Of a stretch of DNA of 64,000 bases, positions 49,364 through 59,900 are shown one piece after another (position 1 is the first letter of the stretch; each line of letters begins with the position of its first letter). The notes under the pieces are model-generated. The model saw only the letters and a program-made list of their open reading frames with translations. It ran no database searches and was not told the origin of the DNA. This DNA is from Vagococcus jeotgali (GTDB taxonomy: Bacteria; Bacillota; Bacilli; Lactobacillales; Vagococcaceae), in NCBI RefSeq assembly GCF_035918315.1, contig NZ_CP142146.1:1364001-1428000 (forward strand), written 5' to 3'. A program made the translations under genes and the position numbers.

Positions 49364-50691
49364 GATAGCGTAAAATATTTTGTGTAAATAGAAATTTAGG
49401 GTAGAAAAAAAGAAAGTCCATTCTGTAAAATTAAAGTTACGACACAGAAATTTTATAGGAGGACTTTCTCATGAATAATTTTACTACAGAAATTATGGAA
49501 ACACTAATCAATAAAGGTGATTTGGATGATTTGTTTCGCCATCATCTAGAGTTAGCTATTAATTCATTATTAAAAGCTGAACTGACAGCATTTCTTGACT
49601 ATGAAAAATATGATAGATCTGGATTTAATTCAGGTAATTCCCGAAATGGAAATTATTCACGTTCATTTAAAACAGAATATGGAGAACTAAATTTAGTAAT
49701 CCCTAGAGATAGGAATGGTGAGTTTTCTCAACAAACATTACCTGCTTATAAAAGAACCAATGACTCTTTAGAAACGACTATTATTCAGCTATTTCAAAAA
49801 GGAATAACGATGTCTGAAATCTCTGATTTAATTGAAAAGATGTATGGTCATTATTACACGCCACAAACTATTTCAAACATAAGTAAAATTGTATCTGAAG
49901 ATGTTTTAGCTTTTAAAGAAAGAACTTTAGAGGCTAAATACTCAGTTGTTTTTATGGATGCTACTCATATTCCAGTAAAAAGGAAAACCGTAGCAAAAGA
50001 AGCTATTTACATAGTAATTGGTATCCGGTTAGATGGAACCAAAGAAGTTCTAGGATTTACTATTGCTCCAACTGAATCTGCCTACATTTGGAAAGAGATA
50101 CTTCAAGACCTAAAAGACCGTGGTTTAGAAGAGGTTTTATTAGTTGTAACTGATGGTTTAAGTGGTATTCACGATAGCATCCATAGTGTCTATCCAAATG
50201 CTCAATTTCAACAATGTTGTGTCCATATCTCTAGAAATATTGCTCATAAGGTTCGTGTTAGTGATCGACAAGAAGTCTGTAATGATTTCAAATTGGTTTA
50301 TCAAGCAGCTTCAAAAGAAGAAGCTATGAATCAAATAAGTTTTATGATAGATAAATGGAAAAAGCAGTATCCACGAGTAGTTAAATTACTCTTGAATCCT
50401 GCTATATTAACTTTCTATAACTTCCCACCATCAATCAGAAGAACTATCTACTCAACTAACTTGATTGAGGGATTTAATAAACAGTTAAAAAAATATACAA
50501 AGAGAAAAGAACAATTTCCTAATGAAGAATCTCTGGAGAGATTCCTTGTTTCTCAGTTCAATGAATATAACCAAAAATTTTTAGGCAGAGTACATAAAGG
50601 ATTTAAGGAAATACAAGATACATTAGAATCAATGTTTTAACTTAAAAAAATGGAATGGATTTTCCATTTACACATAATTCTTGACGCAACC
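49364..50691 (+). mobile_element. IS256-family insertion sequence, copy B (1328 bp)
   Basis: Same ends and same length as copy A (16711-18038), in opposite orientation, flanked by the 8-bp duplication AACACTTG (49356-49363 and 50692-50699). It interrupts the AraC-type regulator. Few base differences from copy A are visible (for example in the leader before the transposase), so at least one transposition is recent. Confidence 0.96.
49471..50640 (+). CDS. IS256-family transposase, copy B
   Basis: A 389-residue DDE transposase, identical to copy A except for two residues (SVVFMDATH and DGLSGI here). Catalytic residues and the TAGGAGGAC ribosome site are as in copy A. It is intact. Two such copies in opposite orientation 33 kb apart can mediate inversion of the segment between them. 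Confidence 0.97.
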   Translation: MNNFTTEIMETLINKGDLDDLFRHHLELAINSLLKAELTAFLDYEKYDRSGFNSGNSRNGNYSRSFKTEYGELNLVIPRDRNGEFSQQTLPAYKRTNDSLETTIIQLFQKGITMSEISDLIEKMYGHYYTPQTISNISKIVSEDVLAFKERTLEAKYSVVFMDATHIPVKRKTVAKEAIYIVIGIRLDGTKEVLGFTIAPTESAYIWKEILQDLKDRGLEEVLLVVTDGLSGIHDSIHSVYPNAQFQQCCVHISRNIAHKVRVSDRQEVCNDFKLVYQAASKEEAMNQISFMIDKWKKQYPRVVKLLLNPAILTFYNFPPSIRRTIYSTNLIEGFNKQLKKYTKRKEQFPNEESLERFLVSQFNEYNQKFLGRVHKGFKEIQDTLESMF

Positions 50692-50970
50692 AACACTTGA
50701 TGATTTAGCTAATTATATGCATCTAAATAAACATTATATATCCACTCTTTTTAAAAAAGAAACGGGTATGACTTATAATCAATACTTGACTTCATATAGA
50801 GTAGAGCAAGCTAAGTTATTATTAAGACAAACAGATGACTTACTAGAAGACATTAGTCATCAAGTAGGTTACGTAGATCCTGCCTATTTTAGTCGAACCT
50901 TTAAAAAAAATACTGATATGACACCTATTATTTATAGAAAAACATTTAAAGGTAACTTATCACCTATATA

Positions 50971-51011
50971 AAAAAACAGAGACTAACCTTTTTGGTCACT
51001 CTCTGTTTTTT
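50971..51011. terminator. bidirectional terminator covering the dinB stop
   Basis: AAAAAACAGAG pairs with CTCTGTTTTTT around an imperfect inner stem; A- and T-runs allow either strand. The dinB stop codon at 50983 lies within the hairpin and the regulator fragment ends at its edge, so both convergent genes share it. Confidence 0.85.
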
Positions 51012-52134
51012 CCCATAAAGGTAAGCTTAGTACTTCGTAGTCTATTGTTTCCAAATTAGTTAAAGTAATTCCTAAAAGTCTAATACTTACATCTTGATGA
51101 TCAACCTCCATGTCATCCCAAAGTTTTTTAGCATAAAAGAAAATCAATTCTTGATCTTCGATGTATTCAGAAATAGTTATTCTTCTGGTTTTTGTATCAA
51201 AATCATCATTTCTTACTTTTAGGACCACTGTTTGGCCTTTAAGTTGTTCTTTTTTTAAAGACCTACTCACATCTTCTGAGAGTTCTCTTAATTCTTTAAT
51301 AACATCTTCTTCTGAGAGCAGTTTATAACGAAAAGTGTTTTCTCTACCAACTGACTTTCTATCTCTTTCTGGCATTACTGGAGCATTATGAATACCACGA
51401 ACTTTACGATATAAAGAATATCCCATCTTACCAAATTCTTTAATGAGGGTCATCTCCTCTATATTTTTTAAATCTCGTCCTGTATAAATACCTAATTCAT
51501 GCATTCTGGGCACCGTTTTTTTCCCTACACCATAAAAATCCTCAATCGGTAACTCAGCTAAAAAAACTTCGGCTTCTCCTGGCAAAATAACAGTTAACCC
51601 TTTTGGCTTTTCAAAGTCTGAAGCAAGTTTTGCTAAAAATTTATTGTAACTAACACCAGCTGAGCAAGTTAATTGAATCTCTTGCCAAATATCTCGTTGA
51701 ATCATTCTAGCAATTTTAATCGCACTTTTAATTTCTAACTTATTTTCTGTGACATCCAAATAAGCCTCATCTAAAGACAAAGGCTCTATACAATCTGTAT
51801 AACGATGAAAAATACGCTGAATCTCTTTAGAAACTTCAGCATAATATGACCTATTACCAGAAACAAAATTTGCTTTTGGGCAAAGTTCATAAGCTTTCTG
51901 GGCACTCATTGCAGAATGAATACCATACTTTCTAGCCTCATAGTTTGCAGTCGTAACAACCCCTCTTCCCCCAGTATCTTTAGGATGTTTGGCAATAACT
52001 AAGGGATGGTGTTTTAGCTCTGGATGATCCCGCTCTTCAATAGAAGCGTAAAAAGCATCCATGTCAATATGAATAATCTTTCTTGATAAATCATTGTTTA
52101 ATGGAAACCTTAAATCATTCCCCAATTTTTTCAC
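50983..52134 (-). CDS. dinB: DNA polymerase IV (Y-family)
   Basis: Error-prone polymerase for translesion synthesis. The 383-residue protein begins with a short leader, then IIHIDMDAFYASIEERDHPEL (first catalytic Asp), and SLDEAYLDVTENKL supplies the Asp-Glu pair. CSAGVSYNKFLAKLASDFEKPKG, the thumb (YGVGKKTVPRMHELGIYTG) and a little-finger domain follow. I do not see a clear LexA box immediately upstream. It ends inside a terminator hairpin. It is monocistronic. Confidence 0.97.
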   Translation of the reverse strand: MKKLGNDLRFPLNNDLSRKIIHIDMDAFYASIEERDHPELKHHPLVIAKHPKDTGGRGVVTTANYEARKYGIHSAMSAQKAYELCPKANFVSGNRSYYAEVSKEIQRIFHRYTDCIEPLSLDEAYLDVTENKLEIKSAIKIARMIQRDIWQEIQLTCSAGVSYNKFLAKLASDFEKPKGLTVILPGEAEVFLAELPIEDFYGVGKKTVPRMHELGIYTGRDLKNIEEMTLIKEFGKMGYSLYRKVRGIHNAPVMPERDRKSVGRENTFRYKLLSEEDVIKELRELSEDVSRSLKKEQLKGQTVVLKVRNDDFDTKTRRITISEYIEDQELIFFYAKKLWDDMEVDHQDVSIRLLGITLTNLETIDYEVLSLPLWEKTESDQKG

Positions 52135-52186
52135 CTCTAACTAGAACATGCGTTGCCCTTATTATAAAATAAATAGCAAAAAAAAA

Positions 52187-52210
52187 CCACTAAAGCCGTC
52201 GCTCTAGTGG
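52187..52210 (-). terminator. orphan terminator-like hairpin upstream of dinB
   Basis: CCACTA-AG / CT-TAGTGG, followed on the minus strand by ten T: a well-formed intrinsic terminator. The nearest minus-strand gene, the DUF975 protein, already has its own terminator at 52336-52369. The 125 bp between the two could therefore be a short RNA gene, or this is a backup terminator. The only reading frame there is 15 codons. Confidence 0.75.
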
Positions 52211-52335
52211 AAATGAAGGTTGTTCTATTCATCTTTATATGCAGTTGATGTTAGAACCCAATTTGGGATAATTGGTATATAATCATTTTATTACCCATGG
52301 ATTAAATCTAAGTGATTCTATTGTTTTAATCTAGT

Positions 52336-52369
52336 AAAAAAAGAATGATAAACATCTCATTCTTTTTTT
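52336..52369 (-). terminator. terminator after the DUF975 gene
   Basis: A perfect 13-bp stem (AAAAAAAGAATGA / TCATTCTTTTTTT) has an 8-base loop, 10 bp after the stop, with T-runs usable in both directions. Confidence 0.9.
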
Positions 52370-52379
52370 ACGGATGTTA

Positions 52380-53120
52380 TTAGTCAGCTAAATATTTATC
52401 TTTAGCCAAATCTTTATAAAAGGCTGCTTTTGTTGTATTGATATATGGATCAATCCATAACAAACCAATACCTAGTGTTAGGATCCCAACAATATACCAT
52501 CCTAGAAACGAAATATCTAACCAAAACAAACGTTTTTTGTGTCCATTCATTAATTCACGACTTTCAGTAATAAAGTTTGTTGCTCCCATACTACTTGTGT
52601 CCTCTGATTCAGATAAATCTTTATAAATAAAGTTTGCCTGTGAGTAGGCATAGTACTTAACAATACCTGGAATAATGAAAAGTAATGTCCATAGGTATTG
52701 AAAAATATAGCTTAATAGATTAATTAAAAAAATTGGACCAAAATCACGACCATTGAATAATCTAAAGGCCTCTTTAAATGACATGCTTTGCTCTTTACCT
52801 TTTCTAAGAACATCTAAAAAGGTAAATGAAATACCAATTGTTAAAAATGTTACGAAAAAGTTCCAGATTGGTGTCCAAAGAGATGATGATACAGAAGAAT
52901 TTTGTGCTGACATGCTTGCTGATATAGATTCTACATCACTACTACTAAATGAGCTTAAGTTTGAAATAATAAAAACAGCACCCATGATTGCAATTGACGC
53001 AACAAAAATCGTTATTACTTTTAAAATCGTTGGTACAATATTTAAAATAACAGCATCTTTCCATCTTCCTCGCAAAGCATCTTTTGCTTCGGCTTTTAAT
53101 TGCTTACTTGATTTATACAT
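52380..53120 (-). CDS. DUF975 family membrane protein
   Basis: A polytopic membrane protein of unknown function, 246 residues from the ATG at 53120 (MYKSSKQLKAEAKDALRGRWK, the typical DUF975 start). I prefer this to the GTG three codons upstream because GGGAG lies 8 bp before it. About five hydrophobic segments are visible, with RKGKEQSMSFKEAFRLF and FIIPGIVKYYAYSQANFIYKD as family hallmarks. It is a single gene between rexA and dinB. Confidence 0.88.
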   Translation of the reverse strand: MYKSSKQLKAEAKDALRGRWKDAVILNIVPTILKVITIFVASIAIMGAVFIISNLSSFSSSDVESISASMSAQNSSVSSSLWTPIWNFFVTFLTIGISFTFLDVLRKGKEQSMSFKEAFRLFNGRDFGPIFLINLLSYIFQYLWTLLFIIPGIVKYYAYSQANFIYKDLSESEDTSSMGATNFITESRELMNGHKKRLFWLDISFLGWYIVGILTLGIGLLWIDPYINTTKAAFYKDLAKDKYLAD

Positions 53121-53164
53121 AATTTCCACTCCCTTTCTTTCATTTTACCATGTTTTTTCATATT

Positions 53165-56100
53165 TTAAAATGAGATGATATCACCAGTTTTAAGTAGGAC
53201 TAACATAGTTTTAGTCACACTCTCCCCTAAAACCTCTTCCAAAGCAAGCTGGTATAGTCTTATTTGACCTTGGTAACGCTTTTTAATCGTTTCAATACTA
53301 ACTTTTTTATTTTCATTTGATACATGATCTGTTTTAAAATCATATAAAATAACATCCTTACCATGATGAATATACCCATCAATAATCCCGTGAATCAATA
53401 CTGTATCGACTTCTTTTGTTTGGTAGCCATCATATAAGTCTTTGGCAGGCAATAACATAGAAAATGGTTGTTCTCTTGTTACATACTCATGTTCTTTAAG
53501 CAAAATTTGACCAAGTTCAGAGTCAAAAAATCGCAATATCATACTGATATCAATCTTTTTAGTAACTGCTTGACTCAACACTTGATTACTTACTAACTCT
53601 TGAATAAGGTTTTCAATACTCTCTTTTGAAGGTCTAGTATTTAAAGGAATCAATTGCATCACTAGATGCACTGCAGATCCAACTTCAGCTGCTGATACAC
53701 TGACTTCCTGAGTTAAAAACTTAGGTTTAGCTAACTCACCAGTCACTTGTCGATATGCTTTTTCTTTTTTACGATTCATTAGTTCTAAGGTTGGTAATTC
53801 TTGATTATCAGGATCTTCAAATAAGCGTTTCACCTCAGAAACTGATTGGTAACTTGTTGTTTTAGTTGCATCTATTTCACCATAAGTAAAATCAAGTCGA
53901 TCTACAACTTGTTTTAGTAAGGTAGGATTTGGTTTATCTTTAGCCTTAGTCTCTGACGTCTTTTTATCAGCTGTCGAATTTGTGTTAACCAAATCACTGT
54001 CTTCATAAAAAGTGAGCTTAAACTGAGCTGGAGTACTACTAAGACCTCTTAAAGTATCCACTTGAATACTAGGGAATTGTTGATGCAGTAGCGGGTGACG
54101 AATTAATGTCATACCAATCCAGTCCATCAAACTTTTTTGGCGTAAACGATTAGTAGAACTTAAAACCATCTCTTCCTCGTTAACAGTTTTAGACCATCTA
54201 TTTAGTAAATCTGTTTGATTTTTACATGATCCTACTAAAAATAGTTTTTCCTCAGCACGGGTTAGGGCAACATATAGTTTACGCATTTCTTCTGCTAATA
54301 TTTTTTTACGTTTTTCTTGCCTAATAACATTGTAGACAAAAGTATCATATTTCACTCGTGTCTTCACATCTAAATACTTCATTCCCATGCCTAGTTTTTC
54401 ATCAAAAATATAAGGACGCTGATTAATATCCATTAGATTAAATTGTTTACTCATATCTAAAACAAATACAACAGGAAATTCTAATCCTTTACTAGCATGG
54501 ATTGTCATAACCCGAATAGCATCTTCACCTTCACTCATTTGACTTGCTTCAGCCAAATCTTTATTTTTTTCTTGCATCTTTTCAATAAACCTAATAAATT
54601 GATATAGCCCTTTAAAATTCATCTCCTCATAAGCTGCTGCCCGGTGATAAAGGGCATGGAGGTTTGCTTGTCTTTGTTCTCCAGAAGGTAAACCACCCAC
54701 ATAGTCTAATAAATCTGTTTCATTATAAATAGACCAAATCAACTCAGCTAAAGGTTTTCTTCTTGCCATTTCTCGCCAATTTAAAAATTGCTCGTGAAAT
54801 GCCTTTATTTTTTGATAACTTAACGTGTTTCTATGCTCTGTTTCTAAGTATTCTTCTAGAGCATCATAAAAACTAACAGGGCTATGCTTTTTAATATAAA
54901 CCAAATCATTTTCCTTAATGCCAACAATGGGTGAGCGTAATACACTTGCTAGTGGAATATCTTGATAAGGGTTATCAATCAACTGAAGCAATGAAATCAT
55001 CATTCTAATTTCCGTTGTTTGAAAATAATTCTGAGTATCATTTACTAAAATAGGGATGTCATACATACCTAAAATATCCATGATTTCTAAATTATTCTTT
55101 TTTGTTGGGGTTAATAATACAATATCACTATAAGAAATTGGTCTACTTTCCCCTTTTTTCTTATCAAAGAGGGGAAACTTACTAGTTATTAACTCTTTGA
55201 TTTTTGATGCTACAAGATGAAGTTCCCCTTCTGTTGAGGTGTCTAGATGAAATGATAAGTTATCTAGAGCAGATTCTTCTTCCAATTGTGACTCATAAAT
55301 TAAAATTTCCGTATGGTGTTCTTGACTTGTAGGGTAACTTTTATTACCAACAACAAGACCAGCTTTATCATCATAATCAATCTGTCCAAGTTCAGCATTC
55401 ATCAATTGTTTAAACACTAAATTCGTAAAATCTAAAACGCTACTTCTTGATCTAAAGTTTTCTGCTAAAATAATTCTTGAGCCTATACTGTCTTTTGTAT
55501 ACTCATCACAAAAAGTATCATACTTTTCAATAAACAACGTTGGGTCAGCTAATCTAAACGCATAAATCGACTGCTTAACATCTCCTACCATAAATAGGTT
55601 ACCTTCTCCAATATTATCTACACGTAGCCAAAATAAAATAGCTTCTTGTAATCTATTTATATCTTGGTACTCATCAACCATAATCTCTTTAAATTGACGT
55701 CTGAAATATAAAGATGCTTCAGAAGCACTGTAGCCATCTGGGGCTTCTTTTCTTAAAATTTGTAAGGTTAAATGCTCTAAATCATTGAAATCAAGAGTGT
55801 GCCGTTGAGCTTTTTCATCTGTATAAGCCTCTAAAAACAGCTTTGTTACTCGAACTAATTCTTCCACTAAAGGCTTAGCTACTTGTAATATGTTTAGCAT
55901 GTCTTTTGGACTTTGTTTAAAATATGTTGTTTCTATTTTTTTCACTTGCTCCTTAACATCATCCCGCTCTTTTTTGATCACCTGATTATATAATTCTTTT
56001 GACACAGGAGATACTTCATCTGCACCTTCAAGTTTTGTTAATTGCCCAATTCTAGCAAATTTAGCAGTGTGCAATATCTCATAAAAGTCATCCAGCCGAT

Positions 56101-56935
56101 TTTGCTCTAAGCTCTCTTGTAATTGATTAAGTAATTCTTGATCACTTTGTAATGTTTTTAGAGTTTTAACAAATTCAGTTTCACCTTCAATTAGCTTAGA
56201 TAATCGATTAATTTGCTCTTTTGCTAGAGTTAGCTCTTCTAAAATGGTTGGTCTCATATAGTTTTCATACAACGGACTAGTTCGTAAGTCTTCTGACACA
56301 TCATAATGACTCACAAGTTGATCTAACCATTTTTTAGGGTCTGGATTGGCCGAAGCAAACAAATGGATAGAAAAAATCATCTCCATTAACCCGTCATCAT
56401 TACGGTCATTAGAAAAATTTTCAGTTAAAGCAAAAAAGTCTGATGACATGTCACCGTACAGCTCTTCTCTAAGGTTTGACCATACCTCTTCTTTCATAAG
56501 TAACATCTCAGTCTCATCTGTCATCATTCGAAAAACAGGGTCAATATGAATCAAATAATAATACTGTTGAATAACTTTTAAACAAAAAGCATGAAGTGTA
56601 CTAATTGAAGCTGTCGGCAGTAGTGATAATTGTTTAGTTAAATGTTGACGCTCCTTCTCATCTGGTTCATCTGTTACAGCTTTTTGAATAGCCACTTGGA
56701 TACGTTGTTTCATCTCTTTAGCTGCTGCTTCTGTATAAGTGACAATTAATAACTCATCGACATTCACACCACTTTTGATTTTCTCAATCACTCGCTGAAC
56801 AAGGACTGTCGTCTTACCTGAACCTGCTGAGGCAGAAACTAAAACATTATCTCCATAATCATAAATTGCTTCCCACTGTTCTTGAGTAAAATGACTATTT
56901 TCAGGTCTAAGGGGTAATTTAGTTTGAATCGTCAT
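53165..56935 (-). CDS. rexA: ATP-dependent helicase/nuclease subunit A (AddA/RexA)
   Basis: Helicase and nuclease subunit of the AddAB (RexAB) complex that resects double-strand breaks for recombination. The protein of about 1256 residues has an N-terminal UvrD/Rep helicase with Walker A SASAGSGKTTVLVQR, motif II (FKEIMVDEYQDIN), motif III/IV (VGDVKQSIYAFR) and motif VI (LYVALTRAEEKL). A C-terminal RecB-like nuclease carries DGYIHHGKDVILYDFKTD. The ATG at 56935 follows AGGAGGTGAGAATC; a GTG three codons earlier overlaps that ribosome site. It overlaps rexB by 17 bp. Confidence 0.97.
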   Translation of the reverse strand: MTIQTKLPLRPENSHFTQEQWEAIYDYGDNVLVSASAGSGKTTVLVQRVIEKIKSGVNVDELLIVTYTEAAAKEMKQRIQVAIQKAVTDEPDEKERQHLTKQLSLLPTASISTLHAFCLKVIQQYYYLIHIDPVFRMMTDETEMLLMKEEVWSNLREELYGDMSSDFFALTENFSNDRNDDGLMEMIFSIHLFASANPDPKKWLDQLVSHYDVSEDLRTSPLYENYMRPTILEELTLAKEQINRLSKLIEGETEFVKTLKTLQSDQELLNQLQESLEQNRLDDFYEILHTAKFARIGQLTKLEGADEVSPVSKELYNQVIKKERDDVKEQVKKIETTYFKQSPKDMLNILQVAKPLVEELVRVTKLFLEAYTDEKAQRHTLDFNDLEHLTLQILRKEAPDGYSASEASLYFRRQFKEIMVDEYQDINRLQEAILFWLRVDNIGEGNLFMVGDVKQSIYAFRLADPTLFIEKYDTFCDEYTKDSIGSRIILAENFRSRSSVLDFTNLVFKQLMNAELGQIDYDDKAGLVVGNKSYPTSQEHHTEILIYESQLEEESALDNLSFHLDTSTEGELHLVASKIKELITSKFPLFDKKKGESRPISYSDIVLLTPTKKNNLEIMDILGMYDIPILVNDTQNYFQTTEIRMMISLLQLIDNPYQDIPLASVLRSPIVGIKENDLVYIKKHSPVSFYDALEEYLETEHRNTLSYQKIKAFHEQFLNWREMARRKPLAELIWSIYNETDLLDYVGGLPSGEQRQANLHALYHRAAAYEEMNFKGLYQFIRFIEKMQEKNKDLAEASQMSEGEDAIRVMTIHASKGLEFPVVFVLDMSKQFNLMDINQRPYIFDEKLGMGMKYLDVKTRVKYDTFVYNVIRQEKRKKILAEEMRKLYVALTRAEEKLFLVGSCKNQTDLLNRWSKTVNEEEMVLSSTNRLRQKSLMDWIGMTLIRHPLLHQQFPSIQVDTLRGLSSTPAQFKLTFYEDSDLVNTNSTADKKTSETKAKDKPNPTLLKQVVDRLDFTYGEIDATKTTSYQSVSEVKRLFEDPDNQELPTLELMNRKKEKAYRQVTGELAKPKFLTQEVSVSAAEVGSAVHLVMQLIPLNTRPSKESIENLIQELVSNQVLSQAVTKKIDISMILRFFDSELGQILLKEHEYVTREQPFSMLLPAKDLYDGYQTKEVDTVLIHGIIDGYIHHGKDVILYDFKTDHVSNENKKVSIETIKKRYQGQIRLYQLALEEVLGESVTKTMLVLLKTGDIISF

Positions 56936-59900
56936 GATTCTCACCTCCTGATTGAATTCTTTTTATCACATCATCTTTTTTCATATGATCGATTCGGTGA
57001 TAATTATTTTCTTTTAACATCACATCAAATTGACAAATGCTCTTATAAGGACAAAAGCCACAAGCTATCCTTGTTTTATCTTTATAAGATGGGTTTAACT
57101 GATTACTTCCTTGATAAATATGATTACCTGCTTTTTCAAAAAGCTCTCTATTATGGTGAATTAGAGCATCTAGATCATCATCTGTTACAAATTTTGCTGA
57201 TCTCATGGCTTCTTCTTTTTTAATTTGATTAAATGGATACACTAAAGATTTCTCTCCGGGGGATACCGTCTTATCCATTTTTTTAAGCAATTGACTATCT
57301 TCAACTAACAAACCATCTAAGCGATAGCTCTCTACTAAATCTTGCTCCAATTTATCCATATGAAATTTTTCATTACCTAAAATCACTGGATTTTTCACAT
57401 GCATATAAAAAGCTCCTGCTGGTTTTGCTTCATCTCCAACTAGCTTCACAGCATTTCTTAGTGCCACATCTAAGTATGTAATCATTTGCATACTTAATCC
57501 AACATATGCATCTGTAAAATCAAAATTGTGAGCACTAGATTTATAATCGACGACACTAATATAGGGGACTCCGTCTAAAACCAATTCATCAACTCGGTCA
57601 ATCTTACCTCTAACACTTAGTTTTTTATCATTTTTTAATGGGACTATTAAACTATCCAGACCCTTTTTTTGTAGAATTTCTCCAAATAATACTTCTGTTT
57701 GAATAGTATTCATACCACTTCTAAGTGCTTGTTCTTTCAACGCCCAACAAACACGTCTAATCGTTTGCTCCAATTGATATTTAATATAATTCATTCTATT
57801 CGTTGTTTTTAAAATATCAAACTGAGGTTTACCTAGAACATCGTCTAACACACGTTGTGAGAGCACTGCTACTTCTTCAAAACTCATCTCTGATAGACTA
57901 CACTTTGATTCAATTAATTTCTTAAAAAAGATATCTAAAGCTTCATGGTAAAACTCTCCAGTAGCTGCTGGAGACAGCTCAAAAATAGCTCTTTCTTTTA
58001 AGTCCAACCCATATGTTAAAAAATATTGGTACTCACATTTATTAAAACTCTCAATTTTAGAAACAGAGGCATAAATCGTATCACCATACAGCATGTCCAC
58101 AGTTTCTTCATTTAACTTTTCTGGAATGTTTTTATGTGTCAGACTAGCTAATAAACGAGAGGTCTCTGTTGGCATTTTAGTTTCTAAACGTTTTTTTAAT
58201 TGTTGCCAAATCCAAGGAATACCTACTTTTTCATCTTGAGTAGCTCGTAGTATTCTAACTAAGTCACTAAGCAATAATTTGTTAGTTGAAACATCTTGTA
58301 GTAACTCTTCTTGTTGCCCTAGATAAATCAAACTCTTTTCTTGTTTATCAACAATAAAATAGCGTAATAACTGACTTAAGTAAGGTGACATATTCAAGTC
58401 CTTCACTTGGTCAATTTGCTTAGGATAACTTAAATATATATGATTAGTAGCAGAAAGTAGTGCTTGATAAAAAATAAAAGGTTCATTTGCCATCTGCCTA
58501 CCAAGATCAATCCCTAAATAATGATTACTAGGTAGATACTCACTAAAAAATGATCTTTCATCATTAGATAATAAACTTTTATTTTCTATTTTTTGTGGTA
58601 AAACATGATCTGTTGCACCAATTAAAAAAGTCGCTTTGTATTTTTTTGCCCGTACCATGTCTAGAGAAGACACACTGACCTGATCGAGGGATGTTGGTAC
58701 TTTTCCATACGTCAACCCTTCAAGCCCACTAATAATCACTTCTGAAAACACATCAAAATCAAAAGCTTCCTCTCCCATTAGCTCCACATACTCATCTAAT
58801 AAATTCATCAGAGACTGCCATGTTTGCTCGTGATTTTTAGCTTCTACTAAGTTACCTCGATCTAGCTCTTGTTGCTGCATATTTAACATTTGTCGATCAA
58901 TACCTAAATTTAATAGAAAATTATAAAAAATTGTTATGCCTTCTAATCCAGTTTGACTAGCTTTCATTTGTTCAAAGAATGTCGGAAGATGCTGCTTTAT
59001 TAGGCCTCTAATCTCATTTGTTGCTTCTTGTATCGCTTCTTGGGTATTTTCTGTTACTTCAAGACTACTAAATTGATACGTTACATAATTCCAATCCTGA
59101 TTAGATATCCAGTCTTTTCCGGTATATCCTTGGGCCAGGACAACATTTTCTGTTAAATCAACTTGTTTTCTAAATAAGCGTGTTGCCTCTGTAAATGACG
59201 AAGATTCCGCATAAACTGTACTTGGAAAAAGTAATTCTGTTCTTAAAAAACGCATCACATCTTTTGATTGATAAAATCGTTGATTGATTTGAAATAAAGA
59301 AATAAGCCATTCAACTAAAGGGTGATACTTCATTTGTGTTTCCTCATTTAAATAAAAAGGAATATCACTATTATCAAACACCGCTGTCAATTGCCCTGCA
59401 TACGGTTCAAAATCTCGGTATAATACAATGATATCTTGGTAGCGGTACCCTTTCTCACTAACTAAACGTCTAATTTCTGCTCCTACTGCTCTTAATTCTG
59501 TGTAAGTATCATCACAAGACCAAATAGATAGTGCTTGCGAAACATCTTGTTTAGCTTTTTTAGCAATAGATATTTCTTGAAGATCTTGCCAACCAAGCCC
59601 TATATCCTTCATTAACTCATTTGTTGTATCCGACACATACTTATCAAATAAAATAGGAATGTCTGACTCTCTTGTAAGTTGATAAAACTGATGATATAAC
59701 CTGTGACCATTAAAAAACAGTTGATAGGCTTCTTGAGTGGTTTCACGAGATGCTTTATCCATTATTATATTCATCTTTACTTCACCAGAAACAAGAAGTA
59801 AGGTTTCAATCAATTCTTGCTCCACTGCTGTAAAATTTGAAAAACCTAAGAGGCTAATTTGAAGATAAGATAAGTCCTCTTGTTTTAAAAAATTAGCTAA

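Larger units (their letters stand above)
49114..50971 (+). pseudogene. AraC-type response regulator, 5'-truncated and split by IS256
   Basis: A YesN-like two-component regulator broken twice. The first piece (to 49363) holds only the end of the receiver domain (KKSMQLGAVDYLVFPFDEQE, where the conserved Lys before Pro is Phe) and the start of the AraC domain (IDYIHSHFSEQITL). The second piece (50692-50971) is the remaining AraC DNA-binding domain (DDLANYMHLNKHYISTLFKK; ISHQVGYVDPAYFSRTFKK). Removing the IS and one 8-bp repeat restores the exact frame ITL-DDLA. The phosphorylation half of the receiver is lost where the adhE fragment begins. Confidence 0.92.

Noticed and set aside
52753-53178. 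141-codon plus-strand frame opposite the DUF975 gene
   Set aside because: Fully antisense to a gene with a proper ribosome site and membrane helices; no support for it as a gene.
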